Source: Maritalea porphyrae (lineage in GTDB: Bacteria; Pseudomonadota; Alphaproteobacteria; Rhizobiales; Devosiaceae). From it: 64,000 nt of DNA. Below are positions 44,198 to 54,500 of the stretch, piece by piece. The notes under the pieces are model-generated. The model was not told where the DNA came from. It did not search any database and worked only from the letters and a program-made list of their open reading frames with translations. The DNA lies in NCBI RefSeq assembly GCF_027213965.1, contig NZ_JAPWGX010000001.1:806001-870000 (forward strand). The letters are read 5' to 3'. Positions within the stretch are counted from its first letter, which is position 1. The number at the start of each line of letters is the position of its first letter. The position numbers were made by a program, and so were the translations under genes.

Positions 44198-45478
44198 ATG
44201 GATTATCGCGGACTGTTTGAGGACGCCATCGATACTTTGCGCCGTGAAAAGCGCTATCGAGTATTTGCTGATTTGGAGCGTATCGCGGGGCATTTCCCCA
44301 AAGCGATCTTTCGCGACACTGCTGACAACGAACGCGAAATCACCATCTGGTGTTCAAACGACTATTTGGGCATGGGCCAACATCAAAAAGTGATTTCTGC
44401 CATGCAGGAAACTGCTGGCAAGTTAGGTACTGGCGCTGGCGGCACACGCAATATTGCGGGAACCAATCGACCTTTGGTTCAGTTAGAGCGTTCGCTTGCT
44501 GATTTGCACCGCAAAGAAGCAGCGCTTGTGTTTACCTCTGGCTTTGTGTCCAACGAAGCGTCGATTTCCACAATCGCGCGGTTGATTCCGAATTGCTTGG
44601 TGATTTCTGATCAGCTTAATCACGCCTCGATGATTGCGGGCGTTAAACAGTCTGGCATGGAAAGGAAGATTTTCCGCCACAATGACATGAAACATTTGCG
44701 AGAGATCTTGGAAGCGGCGGGCAAAGACCGCCCCAAAATGATCGTGTTTGAATCCGTTTATTCGATGGATGGCGACGTTGCCCCAATTGAGCAAATTGCA
44801 GATTTAGCGCAAGAGTTTAACGCGCTCACCTATATCGACGAAGTACATGCGGTGGGCATGTATGGGGCACGCGGCGCAGGGATTTGCGAGCGCGACGGGT
44901 TGATGCAACGTATCGACGTTATTGAAGGCACTATGGCCAAAGCCTATGGCGTAATGGGCGGGTACATTACCGCCAGTCAGCCAATTGTTGATGCTGTGCG
45001 CTCTTACGCGTCTGAATTCATCTTCACGACCGCCCTACCCCCAGCGCTTTGCGCGGCGGCACATGCATCGATTGAACATTTGAAGGTTTCCAGCACAGAA
45101 CGCCAAGGCCAACAGCGCCAAGCCCAACGGGCGAAAGAAATCCTGGCCGAAGCTGGTTTGCCAGTGATGCCAACAGAAACACACATTGTACCTGTGATTG
45201 TTGGCGACGCGCGCCGCTGCAAGGCGGCGAGCGACATGTTGATGGACAAACACAACATTTACATTCAGCCGATCAATTACCCCACAGTGCCAAAAGACAC
45301 GGAGCGGTTGCGCATTACCCCAACACCATTGCACACAGATGAAATGTTGTTTGAATTGCGCGATGCATTGGTGAGCGTTTGGAAAGCTTTGGATTTGCCG
45401 ATGAACATCGACACGTCTCAACTCACCGCACAGGCATTGAACTCGGGTGATTTGGTGTTGCCAACAACTGGCGGTTAA
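44198..45478 (+). CDS. hemA: 5-aminolevulinate synthase
   Basis: A 426-residue PLP enzyme that condenses glycine with succinyl-CoA, the C4 entry to tetrapyrrole synthesis used by alphaproteobacteria. Motifs include [24 protein letters not shown], the Asp in [13 protein letters not shown], and the PLP Lys in [13 protein letters not shown]. An AGGGG ribosome site precedes ATG 44198. The upstream interval lacks a convincing FNR or RegA-type site. It ends convergent with the ACT-domain gene, overlapping it by 4 bp at the shared stop region. Confidence 0.97.
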   Translation: MDYRGLFEDAIDTLRREKRYRVFADLERIAGHFPKAIFRDTADNEREITIWCSNDYLGMGQHQKVISAMQETAGKLGTGAGGTRNIAGTNRPLVQLERSLADLHRKEAALVFTSGFVSNEASISTIARLIPNCLVISDQLNHASMIAGVKQSGMERKIFRHNDMKHLREILEAAGKDRPKMIVFESVYSMDGDVAPIEQIADLAQEFNALTYIDEVHAVGMYGARGAGICERDGLMQRIDVIEGTMAKAYGVMGGYITASQPIVDAVRSYASEFIFTTALPPALCAAAHASIEHLKVSSTERQGQQRQAQRAKEILAEAGLPVMPTETHIVPVIVGDARRCKAASDMLMDKHNIYIQPINYPTVPKDTERLRITPTPLHTDEMLFELRDALVSVWKALDLPMNIDTSQLTAQALNSGDLVLPTTGG

Positions 45479-45879
45479 CCTGCCAGTTCTTTGAGCGCTG
45501 CCATTGCCGTTTCAACTTTATCGACCGGGATAAACAAGTGATCGTGGTAAAATCCTGCAACCACGTTGCATGGCACTCCCACATCCAAAAGCTTGTTCGA
45601 TATTGCCGCCATAAAGCCCACAGCTTCGAGCGCTGAGTGCACCTGCAGCGTGATCTTTTGACAGATAAACTCATGCGCAATGTTGGCTTTGATTGCATCT
45701 TCTTCACATAAGATGAGCGTCACACCTTCATTCTCAATAAATGACATAGTGGGCACAACGTCTAGACCCGCCGCGACATAAGGACCAACGGTTGCGAACG
45801 CGTAGCGCTGCGCGTCAAGTTGTGGGTCCATGTGTTTGAGCAAATCTGTGATGTCTGTTTTGGCAATTGAGCTGGTCAT
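45475..45879 (-). CDS. ACT-domain-like protein
   Basis: A 134-residue protein from ATG 45879; the frame extends to 45945 but the extra residues look random. The two halves, around [14 protein letters not shown] and [22 protein letters not shown] plus [25 protein letters not shown], match the tandem ACT-type proteins often annotated as DUF2241 or aspartate-kinase-like. Such proteins may bind amino acids or small ligands, but the function is undetermined. It overlaps the hemA 3' end by 4 bp on the opposite strand. Confidence 0.75.
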   Translation of the reverse strand: MTSSIAKTDITDLLKHMDPQLDAQRYAFATVGPYVAAGLDVVPTMSFIENEGVTLILCEEDAIKANIAHEFICQKITLQVHSALEAVGFMAAISNKLLDVGVPCNVVAGFYHDHLFIPVDKVETAMAALKELAG

Positions 45880-46046
45880 CAGGAGTTCCCTTCGTTTTGC
45901 GGGTCGTCCCGGAACATGTTGCAAGCGATCAGGTCGTCCTGACAATGCTTACGTTGCAACGATATTATGGTGTTTTCAAGCGCAAAATTGGGTGACCAAT
46001 GGCCACCCAAAAGGTACGTATCTGTGTTCGCCAAGGGAGGGGTTGG

Positions 46047-46685
46047 CTAGCTGGTTAAAACGATACGAACCAAATCCGCAGTGTTGCGGGCCCCCAATTT
46101 TTCCATTACCCGAGAGCGGTGCACTTCCACAGTGCGCGGGCTAATGCCCAATTCGCGGCCAGCTTCTTTGTTGGATTGACCGTTTGTGATCAATTGCAGC
46201 ACTTCGCGCTCTCTTGGGGTGAGTTGATTAAAGCCCCGCACCTCAACTGGTCGATGATAGCCGGTTTGCACTGCACCAATATGCACATCGCGCCGCAATG
46301 CGTCACGCACTGCGCGCACCAGTTTTTCCGTGTCGATCGGTTTTGAGATAACGTCTGCGGCCCCTGCCTTCATCGCCTCAACGGCGCCGCCAACATTCTG
46401 GCTATCGGATAGCATAAACACCGGCGAACCGGTGCGCATGGATTTAAAACGAAGTACGGTGGGCAAAGTATCTTCGCCATCAACTTGCATATTGATTACG
46501 ATGACATCGGGCAATTTACGATCGAGCTTTGCCAAAAAATGGGTGATGGATTGGGACGTATCTGTTTGAAACCCTTCAAGGCGAAACAAGACTCCGAGCG
46601 CCTCGCAGGTGCCGTGATCTGCGTCGATAACGTGTATAAGTCGGTCTTTGTTGAATGCGTTGTGATAGTAAATATCAGCAGTCAT
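46047..46685 (-). CDS. FixJ/NarL-type regulator with a degenerate receiver domain
   Basis: A 212-residue protein from ATG 46685 preceded by GGGGG. The receiver domain spans about residues 15-130: the acidic pair is in VIDADHG and the conserved Lys in VISKPID, but the expected phospho-acceptor Asp is Asn (N65, codon AAT at 46493-46491) in DVIVINMQVDG. The C-terminal LuxR-type HTH is intact (LTPREREVLQLITNGQSNKE, AGRELGISPRTVEVHRSRVM). It therefore probably works without normal phosphorylation, or responds to another signal. The PAS hybrid kinase is divergent across a 492-bp interval. Confidence 0.9.
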   Translation of the reverse strand: MTADIYYHNAFNKDRLIHVIDADHGTCEALGVLFRLEGFQTDTSQSITHFLAKLDRKLPDVIVINMQVDGEDTLPTVLRFKSMRTGSPVFMLSDSQNVGGAVEAMKAGAADVISKPIDTEKLVRAVRDALRRDVHIGAVQTGYHRPVEVRGFNQLTPREREVLQLITNGQSNKEAGRELGISPRTVEVHRSRVMEKLGARNTADLVRIVLTS

Positions 46686-46697
46686 TTGTGCCCCCAA

Positions 46698-47189
46698 ATC
46701 TTGTTTGACGGACTATGAAAAAATCTTGCTGGAGTGCTGTAACCTTTGGCATGGCGTTGCTCACAATTATTGCTCAAAAAATCTCCCTTTCCGCTAAAAT
46801 ACGATGCGGAAAGCACCTAGGTAGTATGATCCCTATGTGCAGTTCTGGTAATTGGGCCAAATGCGCCCGTATCAACACCTACTACTATTCGTAAAACCAC
46901 TTACATAGGCAATCATGCCTACTATAGGTATATATTCCTTTAGAAAACACAACTAAAAATTGTATATTTCGCGAAATTGCTCTAATTATGTGAAAAATTT
47001 GATGATTTTGCACGTTTCGTGTCAAATTGCTCGTGCAACAAAAGGACAATATTCTTGTAACTCGTCCGGGCAAGGTCAAAAATCCACCTCTGATTCGTAT
47101 CGGTTGATTGCGCTTGCCTTATTGAAAATGCTAGCGAAGGATAAACTGCGCTTTGCGACTTTTGCTCAATTGCGAAAAGGAGAACGTTT
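46698..47189. other. Long divergent intergenic region rich in small inverted repeats
   Basis: This ~490-bp interval between two divergent regulators has no plausible coding frame. It contains the imperfect repeat at 46814-46839, CACCTACTACTA near 46876-46887, TAGGC/GCCTA arms at 46906-46921 and CCTACTATAGG at 46918-46928, then an AT-rich stretch. These could be regulator sites for one or both flanking genes. Confidence 0.5.
46814..46839. promoter_or_regulatory. Imperfect inverted repeat in the regulator intergenic region
   Basis: CACCTAGG (46814-46821) and CCTATGTG (46832-46839) are complementary at 7 of 8 positions with a 10-bp spacer. One full turn between arms fits a dimeric regulator binding one face of the helix. 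Confidence 0.35.
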
Positions 47190-48779
47190 TTGAGTTCAAA
47201 TGACGACGGCCCCGCGTTTCGCATTGTTGTGGACCATTTGGGTCAGGGCATTGCCATGTTTGATGCGTCCCATGCATTGGTGCTTTCAAACCAGCTATTT
47301 AAAGACCTACTTGGCTTGCCCGAACAATTGGTTGAAGCGGGCACAAAGCTCTCACACATCATTGATTTTTTGACGGCACGCGGCGATTTTGGCAAAGGCG
47401 ATCTTAAAGAGCTTGCCCAAGTGCGCATGGCGCAAATCCAAGACAAACACGTTGGGCTAACCGAACGTCCAGGACATCAGGGTCAACATCTGGAGGTGCG
47501 CACAGACCATTTGCCTGATGGCGGTTTGGTGATCAGTTACGCCGATATTTCCAGCCGCATCGAAGCCGAACACGAGCTTGCCAGAGTGAACCAAAACCTT
47601 GAAGCACGCGTGCAAGACCGCACTCAAGCGTTGACCCTATTGAATTCAGAATTGGAGCGCGCGCGCGCCAAGGCCGATGCGGCCAATTTGGGCAAAACCC
47701 GTTTTCTCGCGGCCGCAAGCCACGATTTATTGCAACCCCTTAATGCTGCGCGGCTTTATACATCCACAATGATCGAACGTGCGCATGGCACTGACCTTGC
47801 TCGGCTGGCCCAAAACATCGATGCCTCTTTGGGCGCTGTGGAAGATATTATGTCTGCATTGCTGGATATTTCGCGCATCGACAGCGGCGCGCTGAAGCCT
47901 GCAAACTCTGTGTTTTCCATCCGCGAATTATTGCGCAAAGTGCGTGTGGAATTCGAACCTGCTGCCGCTGAGAAAAACATCAAATTGCGACTTGTGGGTG
48001 CAGATAGTGTGGTGCGCACAGACCGACGTTTGGTGGCGCGAGTAGTGCAAAACTTGGTCTCCAACGCTATCAAATATACGCCAGAAGGCGGGTCGGTGCT
48101 CGTTGGCTGCCGAAAACGTGGTGGCAAGGTACGGCTTGACATTATAGACAATGGCATTGGCATCGACAAAGGCCAGCAATCGCTTATCTTTGGTGAATTC
48201 TCACGCCTTGAACCGGGCGCCCGCATTGCTTCAGGATTGGGACTTGGATTGTCGATTGTGCAGCGGATCTGTTCAACGTTAAACCTGCAGCTTGAAGTTG
48301 AGAGCCAAGTTGGCAAGGGCTCTCGGTTTTCCATATATGTCCCCGAAGCGCAAAAAGGCGAAGCGCCGATTGCTGAACCCGAACCGGCGCACGTGGCTGT
48401 TAATGCAAGCCAATTCTTGGGCAAACAAATCCTATGTGTCGACAATGAAGACGATATATTGGACGCCATGCAGTCGCTTCTTTCGGGTTGGGGATGCGAT
48501 GTGCGCATTGCGAAATCGCTTAAGGCGATTTCGCAATCTTCAACTCTTGAGGGGTGGATTCCTGAATTGGTGTTGATGGACTATCATCTGGATCAAACAT
48601 CAGGGTTGGACGCGATTGAGTGGCTGCGGCAAAATGTGGGTGGGCACTTGCCCGCCGTATTGATTACCGCGGACCGCACCCCCCAAGTACGTGACTTAGC
48701 TGCAGCAAGAAATATTACGGTTTTGCCAAAGCCTGTAAAGCCAGCCGCATTGCGTGCGCTAATTGGGCGATTGACGTAA
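47190..48779 (+). CDS. PAS-containing hybrid sensor histidine kinase/response regulator, NahK/ErcS'-like
   Basis: A 529-residue soluble protein starting at TTG 47190, justified by the strong AAGGAG site. PAS covers about residues 8-115, followed by a coiled coil (118-160). The dimerisation domain has the phospho-acceptor His near 177 in AAASHDLLQPLNAARL, the ATPase domain has N-box NLVSNAIKYTP (about 288), DNGIGI and GLGLGLSIV, and the C-terminal receiver (about 408-529) has Asp near 464 in LMDYHLD and the Lys in LPKPVKP. This architecture matches soluble hybrid kinases such as NahK/ErcS', which act with NarL-type regulators; candidates lie at 46047 and 50205. Confidence 0.93.
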   Translation: MSSNDDGPAFRIVVDHLGQGIAMFDASHALVLSNQLFKDLLGLPEQLVEAGTKLSHIIDFLTARGDFGKGDLKELAQVRMAQIQDKHVGLTERPGHQGQHLEVRTDHLPDGGLVISYADISSRIEAEHELARVNQNLEARVQDRTQALTLLNSELERARAKADAANLGKTRFLAAASHDLLQPLNAARLYTSTMIERAHGTDLARLAQNIDASLGAVEDIMSALLDISRIDSGALKPANSVFSIRELLRKVRVEFEPAAAEKNIKLRLVGADSVVRTDRRLVARVVQNLVSNAIKYTPEGGSVLVGCRKRGGKVRLDIIDNGIGIDKGQQSLIFGEFSRLEPGARIASGLGLGLSIVQRICSTLNLQLEVESQVGKGSRFSIYVPEAQKGEAPIAEPEPAHVAVNASQFLGKQILCVDNEDDILDAMQSLLSGWGCDVRIAKSLKAISQSSTLEGWIPELVLMDYHLDQTSGLDAIEWLRQNVGGHLPAVLITADRTPQVRDLAAARNITVLPKPVKPAALRALIGRLT

Positions 48780-48780
48780 T

Positions 48781-49125
48781 TCAGCGCAAAACCTCGCGGC
48801 TATCATTAGGAGCCTCTTCGCGTACATTTTTGCCATAGTCCCTGATCACACAAGCAATGCGCAAACGGTAGTTGGCAAATAGTTTGTTGCGTCCTGCTTT
48901 TTGCGCGGCACGGTGGCTGGGCAGATTGCGCCAGGCTTTGACCGCCTCTTCGTTTTCAAAGAACGACAGAGAAAGCACTTTGTTTTCATTCGTCAGGCTT
49001 TGAAAGCGTTCAACGGAGATGAACCCATCCACCTGCTCCAATTCCGATTTGAGTTGTGCGGCAATGTCTAGGTAGGCCGATTTGTGTTCTGGGTGAGGCG
49101 TGACTTCAAAGATCACCGCAATCAT
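48781..49125 (-). CDS. Antibiotic biosynthesis monooxygenase (ABM) domain protein
   Basis: A 114-residue ferredoxin-like fold protein: the N-terminal IAVIFEVTPHPEHKSAYLD and the middle VDGFISVERFQSL, FFENEEAVKAWRNLPSHRAAQ match the ABM family. These small dimeric proteins include quinol monooxygenases, heme-degrading enzymes and proteins of unknown role. ATG 49125 overlaps the NIPSNAP stop by 4 nt (ATGA), so both are translated together. The divergent ArsR regulator probably controls the pair. Confidence 0.85.
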   Translation of the reverse strand: MIAVIFEVTPHPEHKSAYLDIAAQLKSELEQVDGFISVERFQSLTNENKVLSLSFFENEEAVKAWRNLPSHRAAQKAGRNKLFANYRLRIACVIRDYGKNVREEAPNDSREVLR

Positions 49126-49448
49126 GGCTTTGCTGCCCCATGCGGTGCGGAAGCGAGCGTGAGGAATGTGCGCTCTTCCTTGAGGAGAAACTTTTCTTTT
49201 TGCGCGAACTGGTAGTTTTCTTGCCCCAAAGGGTCGGCAGAAAGCCGAGCGCGATATTGCTCATATGCGGCCAAACTCTCAATCGAATAAACGCCATAGG
49301 CCAAAGTTGACGAGCCTTCGTGCGGCGCGAAATAGCCGATTAAGTCCGCACCACAACGCGGAATTGCCTCGCCCCAATTGCGCGCATATTGTTCAAACAG
49401 CGCTTTCTTGGTGGGGTCGATCTGGTATTGGATGAAACATGTGATCAT
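49122..49448 (-). CDS. NIPSNAP family protein
   Basis: A 108-residue protein with the NIPSNAP-type dimeric alpha-beta barrel pattern: IQYQIDPTKKALFEQYARNW, then LIGYFAPHEGSSTLAYGVYSI and FTLASAPHGA-like ending. Bacterial NIPSNAP proteins are poorly characterised and related in fold to ABM proteins. It is the first gene of a two-gene unit with the ABM protein, divergent from an ArsR-type gene 74 bp away. It may be a pair of related stress-response enzymes, but activity is unknown. Confidence 0.85.
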   Translation of the reverse strand: MITCFIQYQIDPTKKALFEQYARNWGEAIPRCGADLIGYFAPHEGSSTLAYGVYSIESLAAYEQYRARLSADPLGQENYQFAQKEKFLLKEERTFLTLASAPHGAAKP

Positions 49449-49521
49449 ATCGATTTCTCCTGTTGGTTGGAAACAGCTTTGCCATATTGATCACCATCTA
49501 TGCTTCGGCTATGGTCGAACT

Positions 49522-50208
49522 ATGAAAGACGGACCAGACATATCTCGCATCGGCCAATTGATTGGCGATCCGGCACGCGCCAATATTCTGTCAGCCTTGA
49601 TGAGCGGCAAGGCTTTGACCGCGACTGAATTAGCGCAAGAAGCTGGCGTGACGCTGCAAACAACAAGCGGCCATTTGGCTAAATTGGCCGACGGCGGGCT
49701 CATTCGGATGCGCAAGCAGGGCCGGCATCGCTATTATGCGCTAACAGACGATGAAGTGGCTGGGGTTTTGGAAAACCTGATGCATTTGGCTGCCATGAAG
49801 GGGCATTTGCGCACCCGCACTGGCCCGCGCGATCCAGCCCTTCGCCATGCGCGGATCTGCTATGATCACTTGGCGGGCGACAAAGGCATTGCGCTTTATG
49901 ATGCGCTTATCCAGCAAGGTCATTTGCAAGAGACCGGCGACGAGCTTTCGCTAACGCGCTCTGGTGAGAGTTTTGTAGAAGAATTTGGCATTTCGCTTGA
50001 AGAAATTCAATCAAATCGCCGCCCACTTTGTCGCCAATGCCTTGACTGGAGCGAACGGCGCAACCATTTGGCCGGGACTTTGGGCAAAGCGATATTGGAC
50101 CAGATGCTTGAACGTAATTGGGCCAAACGCGAAGTCAATTCGCGGATCATTCAATTTTCAAGAGAAGGTGAGAGGCAGTTTACTGCCCTACTCGCAAAAC
50201 AAAACTAG
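49522..50208 (+). CDS. ArsR-type winged-helix regulator with C-terminal extension
   Basis: A 228-residue protein from ATG 49522; the open frame upstream (from 49378) overlaps the divergent NIPSNAP gene and is rejected. Residues about 5-85 form an ArsR winged helix: IGDPARANILSALMSGKAL, AQEAGVTLQTTSGHLAKLAD, RQGRHRYYAL (here KQGRHRYYAL). The remaining part, including CRQCLDWSERRNHLAG, is longer than in metal-sensing ArsR proteins and has a possible CxxC. It probably regulates the divergent NIPSNAP/ABM genes. Its 3' end overlaps the convergent NarL gene by 4 bp. Confidence 0.88.
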   Translation: MKDGPDISRIGQLIGDPARANILSALMSGKALTATELAQEAGVTLQTTSGHLAKLADGGLIRMRKQGRHRYYALTDDEVAGVLENLMHLAAMKGHLRTRTGPRDPALRHARICYDHLAGDKGIALYDALIQQGHLQETGDELSLTRSGESFVEEFGISLEEIQSNRRPLCRQCLDWSERRNHLAGTLGKAILDQMLERNWAKREVNSRIIQFSREGERQFTALLAKQN

Positions 50209-50867
50209 TTGCGCGCAACCGCATCGATTTGCCCCTGCTCCAACTTAGACGCCGCAATCACCGCTTGGGTGCGGCTATCTACGTTAAGCTTTTGCAAAAT
50301 GGCAGAAACATGGGCTTTAACCGTCGCTTCAGAAACCGACAGTTCATAAGCGATTTGCTTATTCATCAACCCATCAGAAAGCATCATCAGCACCCGCACT
50401 TGTTGTGGGGTCAGTGTGGCCAAACGTTTGGTATATTCAGCAATCTCGCTGCTTTCATCATCAAAGGTAAACCCATCAGGCACCCAAATGCCGCCTTCAA
50501 GTACCGTTTTGATGGACGAATGGATTGTATCCGGCCCCACCGATTTGGGCAAAAAGCCCGATGCGCCAAGGTCGATCGAACGGCGCACTGTGGCGCCATC
50601 ATCGCTTGCCGAACAAATCATCACAGGCACTTCTGGGAATTGCGCGCGAACAAGCAACAAGCCTGAAAATCCACGAACGCCGGGCATCGCCAAATCAAGC
50701 AAGACCAAATCGCAATCGCGGTTTTGCTCTAGCAAGGATGTGAGGGTTTCTAAATCACCAGCTTCGTCAATTGTGCATCCTGCACCATTTTCAGCTTCAA
50801 TGGTTTGCCGCAATGCCGCACGAAACAAAGGATGATCGTCGGCAATAATGATGCGATTTACAGACAT
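50205..50867 (-). CDS. NarL/FixJ-family response regulator (AgmR/ErbR-like)
   Basis: A 220-residue response regulator from ATG 50867 with an AGGAAG ribosome site. The receiver has IIIADDHPLF with the acidic pair, phospho-acceptor Asp in LVLLDLAMPG, and Lys in GFLPKSVG. The LuxR-type HTH reads LTPQQVRVLMMLSDGLMNKQ, AYELSVSEATVKAHVSAILQ. Unlike the regulator at 46047 the phosphorylation site is intact. Family resemblance and the nearby NahK/ErcS'-type hybrid kinase suggest a role in alcohol or PQQ-dependent oxidation control, but no such genes are in this window. Confidence 0.9.
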   Translation of the reverse strand: MSVNRIIIADDHPLFRAALRQTIEAENGAGCTIDEAGDLETLTSLLEQNRDCDLVLLDLAMPGVRGFSGLLLVRAQFPEVPVMICSASDDGATVRRSIDLGASGFLPKSVGPDTIHSSIKTVLEGGIWVPDGFTFDDESSEIAEYTKRLATLTPQQVRVLMMLSDGLMNKQIAYELSVSEATVKAHVSAILQKLNVDSRTQAVIAASKLEQGQIDAVARN

Positions 50868-50959
50868 TTAGCTTCCTGTGCTGCCCTTATATTTCTGGTG
50901 TAGCGCAACATTTGGATGATAACAAGTCGCGCAAAGCAGTTTCGGTTTTGCATTTCGCG

Positions 50960-51367
50960 CTACTCGTCCAGCGTTGCACCTGCTTCAACCATGCCCGCAA
51001 TGATTTTCTCCACGCGTTCGAGTTCTTGCAGGCTGATTTCAATACTTTCCCGACGCTGCTTGAGCAGCAGGCGTTGTGAGCGAATTTTGGCAAGTGCTTT
51101 GCGCATTTGACCATCATTTCCATCGCGCAATTCGTAGCTTTCTAGGAAATCTTGGATTTCACGAATGGTCATGCCGATTTGTTTGCCGTTTAATATCAGG
51201 CGTAGCTTTGTGCGGTCCTTGTTGGAGTAAAGCCGTTTTTGCCCAATTCTGCGCGGCTTAAGCATGCCTTTGTCTTCATAAAAGCGCAGAGCGCGATGGG
51301 TTATGCCGAAAAAATCTGCCAAATCACCAATCGTGTAAACATGTCCGCCGGCTGCATTTGTTGGCAT
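50960..51367 (-). CDS. MerR-family transcriptional regulator, LiuR-like
   Basis: A 135-residue MerR-type protein. The N-terminal winged helix reads YTIGDLADFFGITHRALRFY then EDKGMLKPRRIGQKRLYS, followed by a long dimerisation coiled coil (residues about 80-130). No metal-binding Cys set is present, which argues against mercury or copper sensing. The sequence resembles the LiuR-type regulators of branched-chain acid/isovalerate breakdown, though the target genes are not nearby. ATG 51367 is used. The podJ gene is divergent, 231 bp away, and that gap holds no clear feature. Confidence 0.87.
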   Translation of the reverse strand: MPTNAAGGHVYTIGDLADFFGITHRALRFYEDKGMLKPRRIGQKRLYSNKDRTKLRLILNGKQIGMTIREIQDFLESYELRDGNDGQMRKALAKIRSQRLLLKQRRESIEISLQELERVEKIIAGMVEAGATLDE

Positions 51368-51598
51368 ATTTCATTCTCGCTGAATTGTCGCGTTTTCAGG
51401 TGATATTACCCTGCATTGGCAGAATGTGTAGGCGCATCAACCGCATATTCCGATAATTGCACCGCGAATCGGGGCTGATTTTAGTCAATTTGCACCAAGA
51501 GTTAACAGCTTCTTTACCATGTTCGCTGAATGGTAGGACTGTTCGAGAACAAGATATTCGGGTGGTTCGTTTTTTGCCACCCCTTTTATGGATAGAAA

Positions 51599-54500
51599 AT
51601 GCCAAAAAGTCGCTCTCATCTGGCCCAAGCGCCATCAGCAAGTCGGTATGGTTCCGCCCCACAGCCTTGGGACGCGCTTAAGAGTGAACTTGAGGATTTG
51701 CTGGGGCAAGTGCAAGACCAAATTTCAGAGTTTGAAGGTGATGATGTCCATGAGCCACAATTGCATTCACAAGTCGGTCGACCAATGAGTGGCGCCAGCG
51801 ATTTGGAAATGCGGCGCCAAGAGGCCCTAATGAATGTGCGCACGGCCGTAGATCGCCTTGGGGCGAAGCAAGAACGACCAAAGAAAAAATCCAAGAAGAA
51901 GAAAAAGAAGCACGCTGGCAATGATTTAGAGGCAGCGATTGCCCAAATTCGCGCCTCCACGGGTCGATTGGACAATGACACCCCACCGCGCTCAGTTAAA
52001 GAGCATCACGACAACGCCAATTCAAGCTATCAAACCCAGCAACAAGATTTTGGACGCGCGCAAGAATACGCACAAGCTCAAAGCGCGGCACAAAACCAGA
52101 GTTTTGAACGGCTTACAGGACAGATTGAAGGGCTACATCGCAGCATTCGGGATTTGGCTGGCGCGGTGCCAGGCAGAGACAGTTTTGCGCGTGTAGAAAG
52201 CCAAATCGCGCAATTGAGCGCGGAGATCGACGATCATAAATCTCCGCAAGCGAATGCCATTAGCGACCAGTTGGACGGCCTGCAATATGCGCTTGAACGG
52301 TTGGCAGAACTGCAAGTGCGCCAAATTGGGCATATCGAGCAAATCAAAACCCATGAAGAAAACGATCATGGTGCTGAACGGCAGCAACGGATTGAAGAGA
52401 GCATCCGCTCGATCTACGAAAAATTTGATACGCTAGAACAAAGCATTGAACGCCCAAACAGTAGCATCGAAACGATAGCCAAAGGCATTGGCAGTATCGC
52501 AAGGGCTGTCGGCGATATGCAAAAACGCAGCCAGAACGACCAAAGCCACAATATTTTGGCCCAGATTGAGAATCTATCTCAACGCTTGTCGGCCATGGAC
52601 AATGGCCAACCCAATGCACTCACACAAGATGTGAAGCGCGAGATGCAGGGATTGCGCGGCCAATTGGTGAGTGCGCTTGAACCCCGCTTTACCGCTCTTG
52701 AGACGCGTTTGGATGATTTTGCGACCAGTGGACAAGTGCCCGGCGCTGCTGCTGACTACCAAAATGTCACCGCGCGCATCGAAGAGATGGAAGACCGCAT
52801 CACCCACGCAATTGAGGGCATATCCAATGCGCAAGTTGGCGAGGCTGGTCAATCAGGCTCACCACAAACTGTTGCTTTGCTCAAGGCGATGGAAACACGT
52901 TTGTCCGACGCGTTGGTTGAAATTCGTGATGCTGGCTCACAAGCCAACAACGGCTCAACCGTTTCACTGGATTCCCTTCATGCGATGGAAAAACGCATTG
53001 GTGAAGCCATTTCTCGGCTGCCAAGCATCGCGAAGACGCCAAACGACGATCAATATGACGGTCTGCGCGCGATTGAAAACAAACTCACACATAGTCTGCA
53101 ACGGCTTGAAGCGCTTTCATCAGCGCCGCGCCCTGCACAAACGCCCTCAGCGGCTCCCGCACCAGTGTCCACAGCGTCAGCTTCTGCCGCTCCGCAAGAG
53201 CCATCGGTACAACAGCCGCAACGCAAAACCGAATCTGGGATCACAATCAAATCCCCACCCGTTCGCAGCAATGTTGCAACGCCATTGGCTGCTCTTAAGC
53301 AGAGCGAGCCTACTGTTTCATCAGCGGTAACTGCGCCAAAAACGCAGGATGCGGAAACCCCGCCGACGCCTAAATCTTCGTTTGGTTTTAACGAAAAGCC
53401 CGCCGAACAACGGCCGCAGCGCTCTGCGCCCATGACTTCGACTACGTCTTCGCCCGCGCCTTCGCCTGCAGTTTCAACGACAGAACAGCGCGAAAGCAGC
53501 TCAACAACTAAACAGTCCCGCGAAAGCTTTATTGCAGCGGCACGACGTGCAACTGTTGAGCGCACAGAACCAAGTGCCGCTGTGTCTGGGAACGGCGGGT
53601 TATTGGGGCGCGCACTTGACCGCATCAAATCCATCAAACAAGGCAACGCCGAGAATGAGGGTGCGGACCAGCAGCCCGAACAACAGGTTGCGCAAGAACC
53701 TTCGCCGATCGTTGAAGCTGAGACCAAACTAGAGCGTTCGCAGACACGCGAAGATGTGCGCACTTTGTCTGTTGGCCCAGAGCCTGCGCGTCCGCAATCG
53801 CTTGCCGATACGCCCAAACCCAAAAGCGCTCTGGACGAAGCCGAATTGGCATCCAAGAGTGATGACGCTGATCAAGAGGACACCCACGAAGGGGAAAGCT
53901 TCTTAACCCGCAACCGGCAGCCGATTTTGCTGGCCGCTTCGGTGGTGGCCATTATTGCCATGACGGCAAATTTGGTTTTGGACAAAGGGCAAACCACAGA
54001 TAGCTCAACCATTCCAAGCAGTGTGCAAGAAGCAGACGTGAGTGAGGCACCGCGCCAAATCAGCCTGACCGAGGTTGAAACTGCCCTTTCAAACGCGCAA
54101 GCAATGCCTGCTGAAACTGTGTCTTTGACCAGTTCAATGGCCATTACTGATCAGAGTGTTGGGTTGGTTGCGCCAACGCCGCAGCTGGTCGACAATGAAA
54201 TTGTCACCGCAAGTATTCCAAATTCTCCAGTGGAAGTTGAACTGCCACCAACAGAACTTGGGCCTACCGCCCTGCGTGAAGCCGCTGCAAATGGCGATCC
54301 GCGCGCGCAGTATGAAGTTGGGATGATTTTTGCCGAAGGCAAAGCTGTACCCAAGGATTCCCAAGAGGCGGTCAAATGGTTTGAACGCTCTGCTGCCACC
54401 GGGTTTGCTGCAGCACAATATCGACTTGGCACCGCCTTTGAACATGGCTTGGGTGTGAACAAAGACTTGGACCAAGCCAAACTTTGGTACTTGCGTTCAG

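Noticed and set aside
47756-48508. A 250-codon minus-strand frame opposite the hybrid kinase
   Set aside because: The kinase domains read perfectly on the plus strand, and the antisense product has no recognisable domain.
53050-53856. A 268-codon minus-strand frame opposite podJ
   Set aside because: It lies opposite the Pro/Ser/Thr/Ala-rich linker of podJ, where biased codons create long open antisense frames.
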